Source: Halorubrum sp. CSM-61 | GTDB taxonomy: Archaea; Halobacteriota; Halobacteria; Halobacteriales; Haloferacaceae | Direction: 5' to 3' | DNA: 64,000 nucleotides | Assembly: GCF_003781945.1 (NCBI RefSeq) | Contig: NZ_RJJW01000003.1 | Coordinates: 196,260 to 260,259, forward strand | Part shown: positions 59,897-64,000 of the stretch, piece after piece | How positions within the stretch are numbered: position 1 is the stretch's first letter | How the letters are laid out: the number at the start of each line of letters is the position of its first letter | Made by a program: the position numbers and the translations under genes | The notes under the pieces: generated by a model | What the model was told of the DNA's origin: nothing | What the model saw: the letters and a program-made list of their open reading frames with translations, nothing else | Database searches by the model: none

Positions 59897-60101
59897 CCGA
59901 GCTTCCGCCACCGCACCCCGCTCGGTCGGTTCGGATCGGTCGAGAGGATGGCCGAGTGCGCGCTGGAAAGCACACCGTTGGTCACAACTCAGTGGCGACC
60001 TTCGACGGGTCACGCGAAAGCGTACTTGAACCCGAGGAAACGCGCAACCTGAATATCCCCTTCGGGGAATCCTCGCCCTTTAGGGCGGAGAGGATGTCAA
60101 A
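59897..60101 (+). mobile_element. remnant of an IS200/IS605-family (TnpB type) right end
   Basis: The end segment 60054-60101 has TCCCCttcGGGGA, then GAATCCTCGCCCTTTAGGGCGGAGAGGATGTC, with CGCCC (60074-60078) pairing with GGGCG (60083-60087). I recognise this as the right-end hairpin typical of haloarchaeal IS1341-type elements, where it also forms the 3' scaffold of the TnpB guide RNA. Upstream the plus frame reads GKHTVGHNSVATFDGSRESVLEPE, which may be the degraded end of tnpB. No left end or full tnpB is present, so it is an orphan fragment. Confidence 0.5.
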
Positions 60102-60230
60102 AAAGCACGGTTGTAGTTCTGATCGCGGGAACCGACCTCGATCGACCGATATCCGTCGCAATTAGCAGTAGTGCTGCTCGCATCGGCGCGTGAAAGCCGC
60201 CGAAAGGCGTTCTGAATGACGGAACGACGG

Positions 60231-60986
60231 TCAGTAGTTGATGTTCAGTTCGACGACGTTGGCCGCGCTGAGCACGCGTTCGGGGAGCCGGCCGTGGAGG
60301 TCGTCGTCGCTGACGCGGCTGGCGGGCGCCGACACGCTGATCGCGCCCAGCACCTCGTCCGAGGAGTCCTTGACCGGGGCCGCGATACACCGCAGCCCCT
60401 CGAGGCGCTCCCCGTCGTCGATCGCGTACCCGCGGTCGCGGACGCCCTCTAGCGCGTCGAACAGCTCCTCGCGGGAGCCGACGCTGCGGGGGGTCTTTCG
60501 CTCTAACCCGCGCTGCTCGATGATCTCTTCGACGCGGGACTCAGGCAGGTGCGCGAGGACCGCCTTCCCGAGCGCGGTGGTGTGGAGGTTGGTCCGGAGC
60601 CCGGCGTAGGTGTCGAGGTCGACGGCCTCCTCGCCCTTCGACCGCATCAGGTACACGCCCATCCCCTGCTCCTCGACGAGGAGGTTCGCGAGCTCACCGG
60701 TCTCGTCCGCGAGCGACTTCACCTCAGGCTCGGCGACCTGATAGAACTCCATCGACTTCCGGGTGGAGCCGCCGACCTCGAGGAACTTCAGCCCGAGCTG
60801 GTACTTCTCGCCGGTCTTCAGCACGTACCCGTGCTTTTGGAGCGTCGTGAGGTGGTTGTGTACCGCGCTCTTCCCCATCTCTACCCCCTCCGCCAGCTCC
60901 GTCACTCCGCACGGCCCCCGGTCCATCAGCTCGTCGACCAGCGCGAGAGTCTTCTCGGTGGTTCGCACCGGATGCTTGGCGTCCAT
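60231..60986 (-). CDS. IclR-family transcriptional regulator, XacR-like candidate
   Basis: 251 residues. N-terminal winged helix: [66 protein letters not shown] (about 6-72). The rest is an IclR effector domain with [50 protein letters not shown]. In Haloferax XacR, an IclR protein, controls the xac genes. A palindrome at 61020-61036, 34 bases upstream, and its half-site before xacD support autoregulation and xac control. Confidence 0.85.
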   Translation of the reverse strand: MDAKHPVRTTEKTLALVDELMDRGPCGVTELAEGVEMGKSAVHNHLTTLQKHGYVLKTGEKYQLGLKFLEVGGSTRKSMEFYQVAEPEVKSLADETGELANLLVEEQGMGVYLMRSKGEEAVDLDTYAGLRTNLHTTALGKAVLAHLPESRVEEIIEQRGLERKTPRSVGSREELFDALEGVRDRGYAIDDGERLEGLRCIAAPVKDSSDEVLGAISVSAPASRVSDDDLHGRLPERVLSAANVVELNINY

Positions 60987-61019
60987 GGTGATCGATCAAG
61001 ATACGAAGCGGTGATAAGC

Positions 61020-61036
61020 GTTCTGGGATACAGAAC
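61020..61036. promoter_or_regulatory. palindrome GTTCTG-GGATA-CAGAAC upstream of the IclR gene
   Basis: Six-base arms with a five-base spacer, 34-50 bases before the ATG at 60986. Read on the minus strand it contains TATCCCAGAAC, also found before xacD. Confidence 0.55.
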
Positions 61037-61261
61037 GACGTTCGGGAGTACGGGGTCCCGTTTACGGCGAGCGACGGAGGGATCGGCGGGCTGCCCGACC
61101 GGATCGGGCGGGCTCCACGTAGTAAGCCCGGAGCTAATCGACTATCGTCGAGCGAGGGAATGTAATCGTCGAATCAATACCCGGTATGCGTTCGACAGGC
61201 CCTCAGTGTGGCGAGACGGTAACGAGAGGCCACGGATCGCTCGTCTGCTCGGAGCGCTCCA

Positions 61262-62776
61262 CTAGTACATCGCGTCGCGGATCTCGTCGTCGAGGTCCTC
61301 GAACTCGGCGAGGTACTCGCGGCGGTCCTCGCGGAGCGCGTCGCGGGCCGCCTCGAAGTCGTCGACGCGGTCCGTGACGGCGAACCGCTCGACGTCGATC
61401 CCCGGAACCTCGCTCGGAACGGTCAGTCCGAGGTCGTCGTCGCGCTCCCACTCGATGCGGTTCCGGGCCGCTCCCTCCAGCACGGCGACGGTCTCCTCGA
61501 CGCCGACGTCGATCGGATCGTCGGTTCCCACCGTTCCCGTGTTGATGACGTAACACTCGACGTCGAGGTCGGCGATGAGATCGCGGAACTGGTTCCCCTC
61601 CTCGCCCTCGGAGCCGACGATGAACGGGTTGGTGCCGACGACCCGGATCGGCTCACCCACCCGCGAGGGGTCGCCCGCGCTCGTCTCCACGGACTCACCG
61701 AGCATGAACGCGACCGCGGCCTGCTCGTGGTCGAGGCGCGCGATCGGCGGCATCAGGGGGTTCCGGGTGATGAAAAACACCTGGTCGACGTGATCCAGGT
61801 CGATGTCGTCCGCCGAGCTCTCCAGCCGGTTCCGTCGGATGGTCGCCCGCGCGTTCTTCCCGTAGCGAGGCTCGTCGAAGTGGACCGCGCCGTCGTCGTC
61901 GACGGCGACGTTCTCGAGGACTGCGCTCTCGTCCGTCGCGGCGCTGTGCAGCTCCGGCTGTTCGGACGCGTCGAGGCCGATGGTTTTGATGTAGAGGCCG
62001 CCGCCCTCGCTCCCGGCGACCGTCCCGGAGGGCAGGAGCGCGCACACGTCGTCCTGGATCATCTCGACGCCCTCCGGGTCGTCGAGCCAGAGGCCGTGGC
62101 TGGTCAGTGTCGACTTCCCCGTCCCGGAGAGCCCCAGGAACAGCTGTCCCACGTCGCGGGTGTCGTCCCCGTCGGCGAGCGTAACGCGCTTGCTCCCCGC
62201 GTGAAGGCCCAGTCCGCCCTGTCGCTTCGCGCGGTGCATGAACAGCCGGAGGAACGACTTCTTCGCCTCGCCCGTGTAATCGCTCCCGAGAACCGTCGTG
62301 GCGCCGTCTTCCGGGTGGACCCGGATCCGCGGATCGTCGGTCGCGTCGGGCAGCTGCACCGTGACGAAGTCCGGGGACCGACCGTGAGACGGTTCGAGGA
62401 GCTTCGCCCACGACAGCGCGATCCGGCCGTACTCCGCGGGGAGGAACAGCCGACACACGTACGAGGTGTCCGGGTGCCGACCGACGACGCGGTCGACGCA
62501 GACCACGTCGTTCTCCGGGTCGTTGACCCACTCGACGCCGCGCGCGAACACGCCGTAATCCTCGTCGTCGAAGTCGTCGTCGAGGGTGTTCGCCGTCGCC
62601 TCGGCGCTCCGCGACCGATAGTCGCTCACGTACGACGGCGATCCGTACTCCGTCGTCACCTCCTCGTCCGCCGACAGCTCGCGCAGTTCAGCGAACGAGG
62701 GGTTGTACGTGACGTGGTCCGCCGTCTCCGGATCCGGATACGCCGTGGGTTCCGGGACCGGATCTTGAGTGGCCAT
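61262..62776 (-). CDS. pckA: phosphoenolpyruvate carboxykinase (ATP)
   Basis: 504 residues from the ATG at 62776. P-loop LFLGLSGTGKSTL, HDEPRYGKNARATIRRNRL-type region and GGLYIKTIGL; the adjacent NPLMPPIARLDHEQAAVAFMLGESVETSAGDPSRVGEPIRVVGTNPF is the family's C-terminal half. It turns oxaloacetate into PEP with ATP, the gluconeogenic link from xylose-derived 2-oxoglutarate. A minus-strand TATA box is at 62798-62806. Confidence 0.92.
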   Translation of the reverse strand: MATQDPVPEPTAYPDPETADHVTYNPSFAELRELSADEEVTTEYGSPSYVSDYRSRSAEATANTLDDDFDDEDYGVFARGVEWVNDPENDVVCVDRVVGRHPDTSYVCRLFLPAEYGRIALSWAKLLEPSHGRSPDFVTVQLPDATDDPRIRVHPEDGATTVLGSDYTGEAKKSFLRLFMHRAKRQGGLGLHAGSKRVTLADGDDTRDVGQLFLGLSGTGKSTLTSHGLWLDDPEGVEMIQDDVCALLPSGTVAGSEGGGLYIKTIGLDASEQPELHSAATDESAVLENVAVDDDGAVHFDEPRYGKNARATIRRNRLESSADDIDLDHVDQVFFITRNPLMPPIARLDHEQAAVAFMLGESVETSAGDPSRVGEPIRVVGTNPFIVGSEGEEGNQFRDLIADLDVECYVINTGTVGTDDPIDVGVEETVAVLEGAARNRIEWERDDDLGLTVPSEVPGIDVERFAVTDRVDDFEAARDALREDRREYLAEFEDLDDEIRDAMY

Positions 62777-62797
62777 GTACGGAATTTCGTTTGAGAG

Positions 62798-62806
62798 TAT
62801 ATAAGC
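62798..62806 (-). promoter_or_regulatory. TATA box of pckA
   Basis: GCTTATATA on the minus strand, 22-30 bases before the pckA ATG. Confidence 0.6.
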
Positions 62807-63043
62807 GTGCTGAACGGTGGGACACTGGCCAGCGACGCCCGCCGACGCCCGCTGGCGATGACGCTCGGCGCGCGCTCGGGACCTGTGAACACACATACGA
62901 AAAATTACCAATTTGAAGAATTATACGAATATCGTAATGAATGCTGCCGGGGCCACGGGCCGTCGTCTCCCTTCGATTCCCCCTGAACGACCGGTGGGGC
63001 GGTACACCGATGATTTTGTCACGCTCGGGGTCGAACCCAGGGT

Positions 63044-63670
63044 ATGACCACCGAAGCGAGTGGCGCGAACACGAAGGTCGCCCGGGTGATCCGGGAGTAC
63101 GACCTCGACGGCATGGGCGCGAACTTGGAGGCCGCGTGGACCGGCGAGGCGGGCGAGCGGACGAGCCTGCGGGACCTCGCCGACGAGTTCAACGAGGCGG
63201 TGCTGGAGGCGGCCCTCCGCGAGGTCGGCGTCTCGTCGCTCAACGTCGACGTGTCGAGCACGTACGAGGCCCTCCGCGGCGAGTCGGGGTCGTCCGCGAC
63301 GCGGGCGCGTCGTCGCCTCGAACGCGAGGGGATCGACGTCGACGAGCTCACCGGCGACTTCGTCACTCACCAAGCGATCCACACGTACCTCACGCAGGAG
63401 CGCGAGGCGAGCCTCCCGGCGGCGGACGACGACATGGCCGACCGGAAGGTCGAGACCATCGAGAAGCTCCAGGGACGGGTCTCGGCGGTCGCCGAGTCGG
63501 CCATCTCCTCGCTCGCGAACGCCGAGGAGCTGGACCGGGGCGACTACGACGTGCTCGTCGACGTGCGCGCCGTCTGCCCGAACTGCGGCGCCGACTCGCC
63601 CGTCGGGGAACTGATCCGGCGCGGCGGCTGCGGCTGCGCGGCGGAGTCCGAGACCGCCGGCGACGAGTGA
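63044..63670 (+). CDS. rdfA: rod-determining factor RdfA
   Basis: 208 residues. It has KVARVIREYDLDGMGANLEAAWTGEAGERTSLRDLADEFNEAVLEAALREVG and a C-terminal CPNCGADSPVGELIRRGGCGC (CxxC, CxC), the RdfA pattern of haloarchaea. RdfA is needed for rod shape in Haloferax together with DdfA/volactin; the mechanism is not read from the sequence. Single gene on the plus strand. Confidence 0.85.
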   Translation: MTTEASGANTKVARVIREYDLDGMGANLEAAWTGEAGERTSLRDLADEFNEAVLEAALREVGVSSLNVDVSSTYEALRGESGSSATRARRRLEREGIDVDELTGDFVTHQAIHTYLTQEREASLPAADDDMADRKVETIEKLQGRVSAVAESAISSLANAEELDRGDYDVLVDVRAVCPNCGADSPVGELIRRGGCGCAAESETAGDE

Positions 63671-63882
63671 GCCGGCGGCCGGCTCGCTGGTTGGAACACG
63701 GTGGCGGTAGTACGGCGGTAAGTCATCAGTTTCCAATGTATTATATTTATTTTATATATCTTGGTCGGGTTCGGGGACCGAACCACCCCTCGGGCCGTCG
63801 TTTCCCTCGATCGGTCTCCGCACTCGCGCAGGTAACAGAGAGAAGGGTGGATTGCCGTGACGCCCGAAACCGTTCAACCCCG
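63671..63882. other. intergenic stretch with an AT-rich island
   Basis: About 210 bases between convergent genes. An AT run at 63736-63765 (TATTATATTTATTTTATATA) follows the rdfA stop by 66 bases and could serve as a T-rich terminator for rdfA. No gene seen. Confidence 0.4.
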
Positions 63883-64000
63883 TCAGTCGAGCTGTTGAGA
63901 CCTGTCGGTCCCGACGCCGAGATACTCCAGTTGCACGTCCTCGTCCGCTCGGAGTTCGTCGATCGAACCGTCGTAGACGACCCGGCCCTGATCGAGGATG
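63883..64000 (-). CDS. branched-chain amino acid type ABC transporter ATPase, C-terminal end
   Basis: The last 38 codons of a minus-strand gene whose 5' part lies beyond the window, ending TGA at 63883-63885. The peptide ILDQGRVVYDGSIDEL and DEDVQLEYLGVGTDRSQ is the ending of LivF/LivG-type ATPases (D-loop/H-loop area past, then QLEYLGV). The final Asp/Ser/Gln tail is typical. The full motif set is not visible, so the type is tentative. Confidence 0.6.
   Translation of the reverse strand, partial: ILDQGRVVYDGSIDELRADEDVQLEYLGVGTDRSQQLD

Overview
The window is chromosomal DNA from a high-GC haloarchaeon, most likely Halorubrum or a close relative. The predicted proteins are strongly acidic, many genes have a TTTATA-type TATA box 22-30 bases before the start codon (leaderless transcripts), and the gene content is haloarchaeal: RdfA, CheF, MptA, HVO_A0114/DUF6516, xac genes and the salt-type pentose bisphosphate cluster. 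No tRNA, rRNA or CRISPR array was seen.

Layout. 1-2031: tail of an IS6-type transposase, a small membrane protein and the nuclease NurA. 2437-9920: CPBP protease, Pgi, an acyltransferase, an aldo/keto reductase, a luciferase-like oxidoreductase and an eIF2B-like paralogue. 10409-12193: RpoF, L21e and MptA. 12823-17332: TrmB regulator, a DUF255 thioredoxin-like protein and a Tat lipoprotein. 17907-21516: four genes matching the non-carboxylating pentose bisphosphate route (ribose-1-phosphate kinase, R15P isomerase, ribulose-1-phosphate aldolase, HAD phosphatase). 21793-30509: chemotaxis block cheF, HEAT protein, cheR, cheA, cheB and divergent cheW, then two RecA-like ATPase genes with a small partner. 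31071-36788: lipoprotein, GlmM, and hemC-SUMT-hemD. 36800-41500: accessory stretch with a toxin-antitoxin pair between repeats, SufS, a zinc micro-protein and a zinc-finger/CAP membrane protein. 41515-47630: receiver protein, SufU, zinc-ribbon protein, DUF3267, methyltransferase and an SMC-related ATPase. 47724-62776: sugar island with two GH3 glycosidases, xacE, xacD, xacA and xacF, a mannonate dehydratase, an IclR regulator and PEP carboxykinase. The window ends with rdfA and the end of an ABC ATPase gene of LivF type.

How they work together. The sugar island reads as uptake-side hydrolysis of xylose-containing oligosaccharides (GH3), oxidation of pentose through xylonate to 2-oxoglutarate (XacA, D, E, F), and return of carbon by PckA, under an IclR regulator. 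The nucleoside cluster turns ribose-1-phosphate into DHAP plus glycolaldehyde. The che block feeds the archaellum through CheF.

The most striking unexplained signal is a family of five dispersed intergenic elements (about 2044, 10026, 12225, 17336 and 30512). They share short invariant boxes separated by long hairpins whose arms differ between copies yet stay complementary. This looks like a structured RNA family (or a cruciform DNA element) that I do not recognise.
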